From NCBI GenBank assembly GCA_029239785.1, contig JARBUG010000003.1, forward strand, positions 1 through 64,000: a stretch of 64,000 nt of DNA. Direction: 5' to 3'. The position numbers were made by a program, and so were the translations under genes. Positions 46,047 to 54,059 of the stretch are shown here, piece by piece. The stretch comes from Symbiobacteriaceae bacterium (GTDB lineage: Bacteria > Bacillota > Sulfobacillia > Symbiobacteriales > Symbiobacteriaceae). The notes beneath the pieces were generated by a model that was not told where the DNA came from, did no database searches, and was given only the letters and a program-made list of their open reading frames with translations. Positions within the stretch are counted from its first letter, which is position 1, and every line of letters starts with the position of its first letter.

Positions 46047-47486
46047 ATGCTGCACGACGATAAGGACAACATCTATGAGAACGGGGCGCATAACGAGCGC
46101 TCGGCTACGGAGCAGAGCCCTGTAGCCGATACGCAGCCCATCAATCAGGCGCCGGTTTCTGGCGAAGAGCCTACCGCGAATTACAGCGAGGTTGCCGGCG
46201 AGGCAGCGGCGGTTTCCGAGCCCGTCACGCAGGCCGACCCTATCATGCAGTTGCCTGAAATTCCGGCCGTGGCCGCTCCGGTGGCACCGCCTTTCTACCC
46301 GGAAATGCCCCAGGCTCCGGCCCCGAAGAAGTCCACTTCCGGCTGGAAGCTCTTCGCCGCTGCACTTGCGCTCGTCGGCGTGGGCGCCGCAGCGGGCGGT
46401 GCTACCTCCTGGGCCGTGGCGAAGCAATATATGGAAACCCATTCGCCGATTGGCGTATCGGTCAAAACGTCCGGCGGCCTGAAGGCCATCGCCCAGACGA
46501 ATGCCGAACTGGCGGCCAGCGTGATTCCGGCCATTTGGCAGAATGTCAGCCCATCGGTGGTCAAGCTCGAAGTTGAGTCGCGGCAAGGCACCCTGCGGGG
46601 CTCGGGCACCGGCTCCGGCTTCGTGGTCGACTCCGCCGGCTATATTATGACCAACCACCACGTGATTGCCGGTGCCACGTCCATTAAGGTGAAGTTCGTG
46701 GACGGCACCGTGCTGGACGGCAAGGTGACGGGCTCCGACCCGTACAAGGACGTCGCGATCGTCAAGGTCGATCCCGGCACCCGGCCCCTGGTCGCCGCCG
46801 CCCTGGGCGATTCCAGCCAGGTCCAGGTAGGTGAACTGGCCGTTGCCATCGGCAACCCGTTCGGTCAGGAGTTTACGGTGACCGCAGGCATCGTGTCGGC
46901 CATCAACCGGACGCTGAACGAAACCAGCGTCAGCAACCCGATTTTCGAAATTCCCGGTGGCATTCAGACCGACGCCGCCATTAACCCCGGCAACTCCGGC
47001 GGTCCGCTGCTGAACGCCAGGGGCGAGGTTGTCGGTATCAACACCCTGATCGATACCGGCGACACCATGGTTGAAGGCAACCTGGGCATCGGGTTTGCCG
47101 TGCCCATCAACCTGGCCAAGGAGCTGCTCCCGACCCTGAAGGAAGGTAAGTCGCTGGGCTACGCGTTCCTGGGTGTCGAACCCAGGGCCCTGACGAAGGA
47201 GATCGCTGACCAACTCGGCATCAAAGCTGAATACGGGATCGTCGTCAACTCGGTCACGGAAGAGAGCGCCGCCGCCAAGGCCGGCCTCCAGGAGCCCATG
47301 CGCCTCGGCCGCATCCCCACGGCTGATGTCATCATCGCGATCGACGGGAAGCCCATGAAGAACGAGAACGACCTGTACAACTTTATGGCTGGCAAAAAGC
47401 CTGGCGATGTCGTGAAGATCACCGTGCTGCGGGGCAAGGAGCAGCTGGAACTGAGCGCCACCCTCGGCGAGCGGCCGGTCGAGTAG
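46047..47486 (+). CDS. HtrA/DegP-type serine protease with PDZ domain
   Basis: 479 residues. An acidic, low-complexity N-terminal region of about 100 residues is followed by a transmembrane helix (LFAAALALVGVGAAAGG), then the trypsin-like domain with the catalytic triad His (TNHHVI), Asp (DVAIVKV), Ser (GNSGGPLL), and one PDZ domain. It should degrade or refold misfolded proteins at the outer face. The start at 46047 follows GGAGGG. The gene lies downstream of the two-component system, which probably controls it. Confidence 0.92.
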   Translation: MLHDDKDNIYENGAHNERSATEQSPVADTQPINQAPVSGEEPTANYSEVAGEAAAVSEPVTQADPIMQLPEIPAVAAPVAPPFYPEMPQAPAPKKSTSGWKLFAAALALVGVGAAAGGATSWAVAKQYMETHSPIGVSVKTSGGLKAIAQTNAELAASVIPAIWQNVSPSVVKLEVESRQGTLRGSGTGSGFVVDSAGYIMTNHHVIAGATSIKVKFVDGTVLDGKVTGSDPYKDVAIVKVDPGTRPLVAAALGDSSQVQVGELAVAIGNPFGQEFTVTAGIVSAINRTLNETSVSNPIFEIPGGIQTDAAINPGNSGGPLLNARGEVVGINTLIDTGDTMVEGNLGIGFAVPINLAKELLPTLKEGKSLGYAFLGVEPRALTKEIADQLGIKAEYGIVVNSVTEESAAAKAGLQEPMRLGRIPTADVIIAIDGKPMKNENDLYNFMAGKKPGDVVKITVLRGKEQLELSATLGERPVE

Positions 47487-47537
47487 CGGCGAATATGGGC
47501 ATGCTATGGCTACATCGCCAAAAGGGGAGGCAGCCGC

Positions 47538-47702
47538 ATGTCCGACAAGACCCAGCAAAACATGCCCAAAACCAACGGCAGGCAGGTAGATAAGCAGACT
47601 CCGCCCTACCTTGATCATGGTGTTGCGTCATCGGTGGCCATGGATAATCCTGATGACTCGCAACTCGGGGCCGACCGGACCCAGAGCAAGGATGGCCAAT
47701 AA
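47538..47702 (+). CDS. Small hydrophilic protein, unknown function
   Basis: 54 residues, highly polar, with GRQVDKQTPPYLDHGV and DNPDDSQLGADRTQSKDGQ; no hydrophobic segment. GGGGAGG lies 7 bases upstream of ATG 47538. It is followed by another short gene whose ATG overlaps its stop (TAATG), so the two are translationally coupled. No family recognised. Confidence 0.6.
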   Translation: MSDKTQQNMPKTNGRQVDKQTPPYLDHGVASSVAMDNPDDSQLGADRTQSKDGQ

Positions 47703-47872
47703 TGGATCAACATCACGACATTACCGGCATGGCCGATATGGTGGAAGCGCTGGAGCAAGAGATTGTCGCCCTGACCCGCCTGGACCCCTACGATCCCCAA
47801 ATCTACCTGCTGCATGAGCGGCTCCACGCGGCCATGCACAACATGTACGTGGAGATGCCCCGCGGCGTCTAG
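47702..47872 (+). CDS. Small helical protein, unknown function
   Basis: 56 residues. The sequence is amphipathic and helical (MVEALEQEIVALTRLDPYD, YLLHERLHAAMHNMYV) with several histidines. Its ATG shares bases with the TAA of the preceding gene (TAATG). The frame is uninterrupted to TAG 47870-47872. No family recognised. Confidence 0.6.
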   Translation: MDQHHDITGMADMVEALEQEIVALTRLDPYDPQIYLLHERLHAAMHNMYVEMPRGV

Positions 47873-47892
47873 GTACCCTCAACGGGAATCTT

Positions 47893-47934
47893 GTCCCCCC
47901 TCACTCATACCATAATGAGTGAGGGGGGACTTTT
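47893..47934 (+). terminator. 16-bp terminator hairpin overlapping the next ribosome binding site
   Basis: GTCCCCCCTCACTCAT pairs perfectly with ATGAGTGAGGGGGGAC around an ACCATA loop (16 bp), followed by TTTT. The right arm contains AGGGGGGA, the ribosome binding site of the gene starting at 47937, so the hairpin would both end transcription and hide that site on any read-through transcript. Confidence 0.85.
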
Positions 47935-47936
47935 GC

Positions 47937-49076
47937 ATGCGTTACAACTGGTGGATGGCGCCGCTGGCGGTGCTGTTGGTGCTGGCCGGCGTTGCCGGGG
48001 GATTGCTGCTCTCCCGGCCCCGGGCGACCTTGGCCCAGGTGCCGGGCAAGGTGAATGCGCCGCCGGTGACGAAGCCCGGGGCGGGGGCGCCGGGGCCGTC
48101 AAAGCCGTCGCAGCCCACCCCGACAGAGCCGGCGCAACCACCGCAATCAGAGCCGGCCCAGCCGACGGAGCCCGCCGAGCCTGAGCCCCAGCGCCCCGCC
48201 GACAGCGAAGCGCTGGCGTTCATCAGGACGTTCATGAAGGCCCGCATGGCCGGCGATGCCGGCAAGGTGTCGGGCATGGTACTGCCCCAGGCGGTGGGCC
48301 GGGGCAGCATTCGCCTGAGCGGGCCGGGCGCCCGGATTACCGGCTACACGGCCGACCTGCTGGGCTCGGGGGATATGGACCGGTTTGTTTTCCGGGTCAG
48401 CGTGGGCTTTGGTACCGGGCAGCCCGGCGGCGAGGTGGCCGCCGAGGAGATTGCGCTGACCTGGAAAGGCGGCCTGAAGGTAGCGGCCTTCGCAGAACGA
48501 GCGCAGGATTCGCTGGCCATGGGTGTCGGGCAGGACGGCACGCTCTATCTGCACAAGGGCCAGAGTGCGACCCTGGCGGGCGACCTGGCGATGCTCCCCG
48601 ACCAGGCGAAGCCCCGGGGCGCCGAGCCGGGCATCGAGTTCGGCGTGGGCAAAGAAGGCTGGTCGGTAGCGGCGGTGAACATGGCCGGTACGCATGTGCT
48701 CTGGGTGACCAAAGGCCTGCACCCGTTGATGGGCATCAGCCAGATCACGTGGGGCAGCAACCCGGTCATGACGCCCATCGACCTGCTGTTTGAGGCCGGT
48801 GGCGTCGACGCGGCCTGGGCGCCCGGCTCCAGCCGCTACGTGGCGGTTGCTATCGCCGAGCCTTCGGGCGCGACCACGCTCGCCGTGATCGATGCGATGG
48901 GCCCGGGGAAGGTCGTGCCCGACCTGGCGGCCAAGCTCGGCGGCGCACCGGACTACACGGTGCGGAACCTGCGGTGGCTGTCAGGGACCGTGGTCGCCTT
49001 CGAGGTGGAACGGGGTGGCAAGACAACGGGCCCATATACATACGATGTCGGCACAAACGCACTGACCACGCCATAA
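47937..49076 (+). CDS. Secreted or anchored protein with Pro-rich linker, unknown function
   Basis: 379 residues. An N-terminal hydrophobic segment (MAPLAVLLVLAGVAGGLLL) is followed by a Pro/Glu/Gln-rich stretch of about 45 residues and then a soluble domain of about 300 residues. The middle part (SEALAFIRTFMKARMAGDAG) is helical and the last half is beta-rich. No known family. The start at 47937 uses AGGGGGGA in the 3' arm of the preceding hairpin. An open frame 6 codons longer begins inside the hairpin and is unlikely. Confidence 0.6.
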   Translation: MRYNWWMAPLAVLLVLAGVAGGLLLSRPRATLAQVPGKVNAPPVTKPGAGAPGPSKPSQPTPTEPAQPPQSEPAQPTEPAEPEPQRPADSEALAFIRTFMKARMAGDAGKVSGMVLPQAVGRGSIRLSGPGARITGYTADLLGSGDMDRFVFRVSVGFGTGQPGGEVAAEEIALTWKGGLKVAAFAERAQDSLAMGVGQDGTLYLHKGQSATLAGDLAMLPDQAKPRGAEPGIEFGVGKEGWSVAAVNMAGTHVLWVTKGLHPLMGISQITWGSNPVMTPIDLLFEAGGVDAAWAPGSSRYVAVAIAEPSGATTLAVIDAMGPGKVVPDLAAKLGGAPDYTVRNLRWLSGTVVAFEVERGGKTTGPYTYDVGTNALTTP

Positions 49077-49089
49077 CTGAGACAACGGG

Positions 49090-49125
49090 CGCCCCCTGAC
49101 GGTCAGTTTCGACCGTCAAGGGGCG
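49090..49125 (+). terminator. Hairpin downstream of the Pro-rich protein gene
   Basis: CGCCCCCTGACGGTC pairs with GACCGTCAAGGGGCG with one mismatch, loop AGTTTC. It lies 14 bp after the stop and has no T-run. Confidence 0.5.
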
Positions 49126-49186
49126 TCCCGCAGGAGTCGGCCGCTCCTCGGCGAAATCTTCCGTCCGAAGGAGGCGAGGGGCACAA

Positions 49187-49528
49187 ATGGATCACCCTGG
49201 CAGGTCGCTGCCCGAGTTCCAGAAGTTCCACGAATGGCTCGACAAGGAGAAGGGGTTTGGGCCGGACCTATACATGAACACAGTTTGCCTTCAAAGCGAA
49301 GTGGGGGAGCTTTGCAAAGAGATTTTACACTACCGGTGGAACATTGAAACCTACGGCCCCGATCACCCGAGCGTCGAGGAAGCCAGGCAGCGCCTTGGCA
49401 CAGAAATGGCCGACGTTCTCGCCTACCTCCTGAAGATATCTAACTACACCGGCCACGATTTGCAATCCGTTTATACGGACAAGATGATTCAGAACATCCA
49501 TCGTACGTGGGAGCAGAAGCGTAGATGA
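49187..49528 (+). CDS. MazG-like nucleotide pyrophosphohydrolase
   Basis: 113 residues. The metal-binding helices are SEVGELCKEI (E-x2-E) and EMADVLAYLL (E-x2-D), typical of all-alpha NTP-pyrophosphatases. It should hydrolyse a nucleoside triphosphate to the monophosphate and pyrophosphate; the specific nucleotide is unknown. GGAGGCGAGG precedes ATG 49187. Its stop overlaps the start of the next gene. Confidence 0.8.
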   Translation: MDHPGRSLPEFQKFHEWLDKEKGFGPDLYMNTVCLQSEVGELCKEILHYRWNIETYGPDHPSVEEARQRLGTEMADVLAYLLKISNYTGHDLQSVYTDKMIQNIHRTWEQKRR

Positions 49529-50472
49529 GCACAGCCCCGATTCTGACCGTTTCCCTGAACGCCGCCGTCGATGTCGTTTATACGATCGACCGGTTCGCCC
49601 CTGACACGATCAACACGGCGACCGATGTGCAGCGCATGGCCGGCGGCAAGGCCAATAACGTCGCCCGGGTGCTGGCTTCGCTCGGCCAGCGTGTTATTGC
49701 AACGGGCTTCACCGGCGGCGCGGCGGGCCGTTTCATTGTAGATGACCTTACCCGCCGGCGCATTGTAGCCGACTTCGAAGAGAGTGGCGGTGAAAACCGC
49801 ACCTGCACAACGATCATCGACCCAACCAGCAAAACCGTCACCGAGTTGCGGGAGCGTGGGCCCGTGCTCACCCCAGCCGATGCGGAGCGGTTTTTGGCGC
49901 GCTTTCGGCGGTTGGTGGGCGGAGCCGGCCTGGTGATTATCTCCGGGTCGCTGCCGCCGGGCATAGCGGCGGACTTTTACCGCGAACTCGTCAGCGAGGC
50001 CTGGCGTGCGGGGCAGGTCCGAACCTTGCTCGATGCCTGCGGCGAACCGCTGGCCGCGGCCCTGTCCGCCCAGCCCTACTTCGTCAAACCCAATTTGGAT
50101 GAACTGCAAGAATGGGCCGGCGCCGCCCTGCCGACCGACCACCACATCCTGCTGGCCGCCCGCAAACTGCTGAAGGCCGGGCCGCTCCTGGTGGGCGTGT
50201 CGCTCGGCGCCCGGGGCCTGCTGCTTGTGAGCGAGTCCGCCGACTGGTGGGCGACGCCGCCCGCAGTAGAGCCCCTCAACACCGTGGGCTCCGGCGACTC
50301 ACTGGTGGCCGGGTTTGCCACCGGGCTCCTGACCGGGCTCGATGCCGACGGGATCCTCCGGCTTGCTGTGGCCTGCGGCACGGCCAACGCCCTGACCCGT
50401 GCCGTCGCCGAAGTGCGCCCTGAGGACGTGGAGCAGCTCCGGGGGCGGGTTCAGGTGCGGAAAGTCCGGTGA
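49525..50472 (+). CDS. 1-phosphofructokinase-like sugar kinase (PfkB family)
   Basis: 315 residues. The N-terminal PfkB motif is RMAGGKANNVARVLASLG and the active-site motif is NTVGSGDSLVAGFATG (anion hole and catalytic Asp). The pattern KPNLDELQEW is typical of fructose-1-phosphate or tagatose-6-phosphate kinases. No fructose PTS gene is adjacent. Its ATG overlaps the TGA of the MazG-like gene (ATGA), so the two are translated together; whether they share a function is unknown. Confidence 0.85.
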   Translation: MSTAPILTVSLNAAVDVVYTIDRFAPDTINTATDVQRMAGGKANNVARVLASLGQRVIATGFTGGAAGRFIVDDLTRRRIVADFEESGGENRTCTTIIDPTSKTVTELRERGPVLTPADAERFLARFRRLVGGAGLVIISGSLPPGIAADFYRELVSEAWRAGQVRTLLDACGEPLAAALSAQPYFVKPNLDELQEWAGAALPTDHHILLAARKLLKAGPLLVGVSLGARGLLLVSESADWWATPPAVEPLNTVGSGDSLVAGFATGLLTGLDADGILRLAVACGTANALTRAVAEVRPEDVEQLRGRVQVRKVR

Positions 50473-50522
50473 TTTTCCCCTTGGGCTGAGCCGCCATCGG
50501 CCTAACGTACGACCCTGTCTTC

Positions 50523-50558
50523 AGCCGCCGGTACCTTCGGGACCGGCGGCTCTTTCTG
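50523..50558 (+). terminator. Terminator of the PfkB gene
   Basis: AGCCGCCGGT / ACCGGCGGCT, 10 bp, followed by CTTTCTGTT. Confidence 0.8.
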
Positions 50559-50600
50559 TTACGCTATGGCCATAGAGAGGCGCCCGGCCAAGGGCGACCG

Positions 50601-51866
50601 ATGAAAGGATTGAGCACCAACATGGCAGTACTGGCAGAAGCCGCACCGAAGGCGGCCCCGGCAAGCCTCTGGCGAAATCGTACCTTCATGTCTATTTGGC
50701 TCGGGCACACCATTTCGGTCATCGGCGACGGGTTCCACAGTGTGGCCCTGGGGCTATGGGTGTTGCAGACCACCGGCTCCAGCACCGCGATGGCCTCCAT
50801 CATGGCGGTGCGCGCCATTATCGGCGTCACCATGGGCGCCGTCGCCGGCACCGTCGTCGACCGCTCCGACCGCCGCCGCATTATGATTAACATGGATATC
50901 GTCCGGTTCTCACTCGTACTGCTTGTTGCCTGGCTCTTCGCCCGGGGCGGTACCTCCTTCTTCGTGGTGATGGCGCTCTCCGGGCTCATTTCCCTCAGCA
51001 GCCAGTTCTTCAGTCCTGCGCTCAGCTCCAGCATGGTCAACATTGTGGGCAAGGAGTCGCTGCAGCAGGCATCGGCCTTCCAGCAGATGACGAGCACGCT
51101 GGCCCAGGTGATTGGGCCGTTCCTGGCGGGTATGGTGGTCGGCCTCTGGGGCGGCTGGGTCGCCCTGTTGATTGACGCCGGAACATTCCTGGTGTCACTG
51201 ATCTTCATAATGGCGGGCGGCCAGTTCGCCAGCCCCAAGGTTGACAAGGAGCGCCGTTCGTTCTGGGGTGATTTCAAGGAAGGCATTGCCTTCATTCGGA
51301 AGCACCCGCTCGCCCGTGGCATTGTTGCCTTCGCTCCGCTGACCAACTTCTTCGGTAACGCCCTGGGCGGCGTGCTGCTCCCCGTCATTCTGGTCAAGGT
51401 CTGGCATGCATCGGCCTTCCAGTTCGGTATGGCCGAAGCCGCCTTCCCGCTCGGGTTTGCCATGGGCGCCGGCCTGTTCATGGCCTTCGCCGCCAAGCTG
51501 AAGCGCCGCGGCCTCTGGATGTTTGGCACCATGTTTGCAGCTTCGGCCCTCATGACAGTTATCCCCCTGCTGCCTTCGGCCACACCGGCCATTCCGGTCT
51601 ATGTAGTAAGCGGTCTCTTCCTGGCCTTCCCCAATGTCTTCTTCTCCGTCACCATGCAGCAGGAAGTGCCGACCGAGGTGCAGGGCCGTGTTTTCGGCAC
51701 CATGATGAGCCTGCTCAGCATCGCAGCGCCGCTGGCCTTTATTGTGGCCGGCCCCCTGGCCGATATCTTCTCCCCGGTCGCTGTGGCTGTTGTGTTCGGG
51801 TTCGGTCTGATCGCCACCTGCGGCGTGGGGCTTTTCGTGGCGCCGGCCCTGCGGAACTACAACTAA
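50601..51866 (+). CDS. MFS transporter, macrolide-efflux/EntS-like
   Basis: 421 residues with about 12 hydrophobic segments. The first-half loop VVDRSDRRRIMINMDIVR and WLGHTISVIGDGFHSVALGLW fit the MFS_3 subgroup (macrolide or siderophore exporters). It should export a drug or siderophore. The start at 50601 is not fixed: a weak AAGGGCG lies upstream; ATG 50622 is an alternative. A convergent terminator follows. Confidence 0.83.
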   Translation: MKGLSTNMAVLAEAAPKAAPASLWRNRTFMSIWLGHTISVIGDGFHSVALGLWVLQTTGSSTAMASIMAVRAIIGVTMGAVAGTVVDRSDRRRIMINMDIVRFSLVLLVAWLFARGGTSFFVVMALSGLISLSSQFFSPALSSSMVNIVGKESLQQASAFQQMTSTLAQVIGPFLAGMVVGLWGGWVALLIDAGTFLVSLIFIMAGGQFASPKVDKERRSFWGDFKEGIAFIRKHPLARGIVAFAPLTNFFGNALGGVLLPVILVKVWHASAFQFGMAEAAFPLGFAMGAGLFMAFAAKLKRRGLWMFGTMFAASALMTVIPLLPSATPAIPVYVVSGLFLAFPNVFFSVTMQQEVPTEVQGRVFGTMMSLLSIAAPLAFIVAGPLADIFSPVAVAVVFGFGLIATCGVGLFVAPALRNYN

Positions 51867-51877
51867 CGGACCCGAGC

Positions 51878-51906
51878 GAGGGCCGTGCCTGCCTGGCACG
51901 GCCCTC
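51878..51906. terminator. Bidirectional terminator
   Basis: GAGGGCCGTGCC / GGCACGGCCCTC, 12 bp, loop TGCCT, between the MFS gene and the convergent DUF1259 gene. Confidence 0.75.
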
Positions 51907-51912
51907 TGTTCG

Positions 51913-52350
51913 TCACTCAGCCGGCAACGGGCGGGTCCTGACACCGGCCGCCCGCAGTGCGGCCCGGGAGGCCCGCAGGAACGCTACGGGGTCGGATACG
52001 GCCTCCCAGTGCATATACATCAAACGGGGCTCCTCAAACAGCCAGTGATTGTGCACCGCGGTCACGATGATATCGTTCTCCCGTAGAACGCTCATGACGG
52101 TGTTGACCTCTTCCTGGAGCAGCACCGCTTCGCCCAGGTTCAGGGTGCGGCCGCGGCTGTCCGGCGACTCAACGGAAAAGAAGACGGGCAGCACGAGCGG
52201 CGACCGGGTCCGGCGGCCCAGAATCGTGGGCCGGAGATCAGCACGAAGCAGTTGAATCAGGCACACGTCGTTGACGCAGGCAGGAGTTCCGTTCACGATC
52301 CGTGCCAGCCTCTGGCAACGGTTGCAGATCGAACGGTTTCTATTTCTCAT
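51913..52350 (-). CDS. DUF1259 family protein, about half the usual length
   Basis: 145 residues. LGEAVLLQEEVNTVMSVLREND, split around residues 75-95 and followed by VTAVHNHWLFEEPRLMYMHWEA, is the DUF1259 core. Family members usually have two such units; here there is one. The N-terminal part has RSICNRCQRLARIV and TPACVNDVCL, with four cysteines that may bind a metal. No catalytic function is known. The start at 52350 has GGAGGGTG upstream; two ATGs further up lack a ribosome binding site. Confidence 0.7.
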   Translation of the reverse strand: MRNRNRSICNRCQRLARIVNGTPACVNDVCLIQLLRADLRPTILGRRTRSPLVLPVFFSVESPDSRGRTLNLGEAVLLQEEVNTVMSVLRENDIIVTAVHNHWLFEEPRLMYMHWEAVSDPVAFLRASRAALRAAGVRTRPLPAE

Positions 52351-52458
52351 TGTCTCGGGCACCCTCCGCATCGTGCATAGCGTTAAACAGGCGGTTCCCC
52401 ACCTTGTCCACCATACGCGCTGCTTGCCAGAAAGGTGACGCGAATTGTATGATTGTTT

Positions 52459-52530
52459 CAGACCCTCCCGGCATGGGCCGGTCGAGATTTGGCCCACGCC
52501 TGACGGGTTACGGCACCCATTGAGGGTGCC
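52459..52530. repeat. 72-bp structured repeat, copy 3
   Basis: The same 72-bp unit as at 30179 and 30251, starting CAGACCCTCC and ending GAGGGTGCC. Hairpins A and B are both intact. It lies between the DUF1259 gene and the methyltransferase gene, with no adjacent copy. Confidence 0.8.
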
Positions 52531-52596
52531 TAGAAAGGGGCGTGAAGCCCATGACTCGCGATCCCTGCTGATGATTAAGTTCTAATAGGGACCACC

Positions 52597-52704
52597 ATGA
52601 TGCCGTGGAGCCAGGGGCTCGACGGCTATTTGCGTTTGTCTGGCCCCGTGCTCCTCCTTGCCGCCTTGTGTTGTCAGCCAGTTCCCATCAACACGAGCGA
52701 ATAA
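52597..52704 (+). CDS. Possible 35-residue leader peptide
   Basis: A short frame (MMPWSQGLDGYLRLSGPVLL and onward to QPVPINTSE) ends 14 bp before the methyltransferase start, its TAA directly followed by that gene's ribosome binding site (TAAGGAG). It has a short hydrophobic stretch. The upstream ribosome binding site is weak (AGGGACC), so translation is doubtful. Confidence 0.25.
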   Translation: MMPWSQGLDGYLRLSGPVLLLAALCCQPVPINTSE

Positions 52705-52718
52705 GGAGACTGCACACC

Positions 52719-53684
52719 ATGGCTCTGCCGCAAACCGCAGGGGTCCGCATTTTCGAGAACCGTGACCTGGATGCCTCCGACCGGATCGCCCGGCATATCG
52801 GCCGTGGCGGCCTGGCCGTGCTCGACGCCCCGTGGGCGCAAATCGTTCGGCTGCGCAAGACCCTGGCTGCCAAGGGCGCCGGCCGTGACGCTCTTCGTGG
52901 CCTGATGGTGAAAGCCGACGCCGTTACACCACAGCCGATGCCCGGACTGCAGGCGCTTCAGCAGGGCGGGCTGGTTGCCCTGGACGACGTGCTCTTTGCG
53001 CTCGACGCTGTGAACAACCCACAGCCCGTCGAGGCGCTGGGCGGGTCGGTCATCACCATTCATCCTGATGTGCTGGTGCCGCGGTCGCAGCCGCTCATTC
53101 ATTTGCTGCGGCGTGCACTGGAACAGGTCGGGCCCGTTGTGCCGCAGGCACCGGCCATTCTGGATATGGGCTGCGGCTCCGGCGTCTGTTCGCTGCTGGC
53201 GGCGCAGGTTTTCCCTACGGCGACCGTTGCGGCAGCCGACCATCTGCCGGAGGCGGTGGCATCAACCGCGGTAAACGCCGCCCGGTTCGAAGCGGAAGGG
53301 CGGATTCGCCCGGGTGCCGTCGTGACAGCCGAGCCTGGCGACCTGTATGACACGCTTGGAGAACGGCGTTACGACCTGATCATTTTCAATGCGCCCTGGG
53401 TGGCGGCGCCCGCCCGCAACCGCATGGAAACGGCCTTAAATGATGGCGGCCAGCAGACAATCAGACGCTTCCTGGCCGGTGCTCCGGCCCGACTGAACCC
53501 TGGTGGTCGGGTGATCGTCGGCTACGCCGACCACTCCGGCCCAAAGGCGATTGAAAATCTGGAGCGGTTCATTTGCGATGCCGGCCTGCGCATCGAGAGC
53601 CGCCAGGCGGACCGGATCAAAACGCACCGGTCCAGACGGGCGTGGGAGTCGATTTACGCTTACGAACTTAGCCGGGTCCAATGA
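52719..53684 (+). CDS. SAM-dependent methyltransferase (MTS/HemK-like fold)
   Basis: 321 residues. The SAM site is ILDMGCGSGVCSLLAAQ and the acceptor loop is LIIFNAPWVAAPARNRME, where the usual NPPY is replaced by NAPW. An N-terminal helical domain of about 140 residues precedes it. It should methylate a nucleic acid, protein or small molecule; the altered NPPY motif makes rRNA or release-factor methylation uncertain. AAGGAG lies 10 bases before ATG 52719. Confidence 0.8.
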   Translation: MALPQTAGVRIFENRDLDASDRIARHIGRGGLAVLDAPWAQIVRLRKTLAAKGAGRDALRGLMVKADAVTPQPMPGLQALQQGGLVALDDVLFALDAVNNPQPVEALGGSVITIHPDVLVPRSQPLIHLLRRALEQVGPVVPQAPAILDMGCGSGVCSLLAAQVFPTATVAAADHLPEAVASTAVNAARFEAEGRIRPGAVVTAEPGDLYDTLGERRYDLIIFNAPWVAAPARNRMETALNDGGQQTIRRFLAGAPARLNPGGRVIVGYADHSGPKAIENLERFICDAGLRIESRQADRIKTHRSRRAWESIYAYELSRVQ

Positions 53685-53759
53685 ATCGGGTTCCGTCAAC
53701 TGCGCACACTATAGTCTGTCCCGGTTATGGGCCTCACAACTGAGTCGGAGGTGGTCAGC

Positions 53760-54029
53760 GTGGCCAGGCGCATAGCAGTGCAGGACGGCCTGACACCCGT
53801 TGAGCAGGAACTGCGGTCACGGGGCTTTCAGGTGACCAAGTTCACCAACGGCACCATGTCGAATGTGGACGGCGCCGTTGTGACCGGTATGTCCAACAAC
53901 GTGATGGGCATAGCAGACACCAACGGCAACAAGTTCCCGATCGTGGAAGCGAACGGCCTGACAGCCATCGAAATCTGCGATTCGCTCGAGGCACGCTTCT
54001 CGCAGTTCAGCGACGAAAGCGACACATAG
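53760..54029 (+). CDS. UPF0180 family (YkuS-like) small protein
   Basis: 89 residues. RRIAVQDGLTPVEQELRSRGF and AVVTGMSNNVMGIADT match the UPF0180 family of Bacillus YkuS. Function is unknown. GTG 53760 has GGAGGTGG about 6 bases upstream; an ATG 11 codons earlier lacks one. It sits between a methyltransferase and a UPF0045 gene on the same strand. Confidence 0.8.
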   Translation: MARRIAVQDGLTPVEQELRSRGFQVTKFTNGTMSNVDGAVVTGMSNNVMGIADTNGNKFPIVEANGLTAIEICDSLEARFSQFSDESDT

Positions 54030-54059
54030 CCTGACCTACGCAAGGGGGTGACCGGGAGT

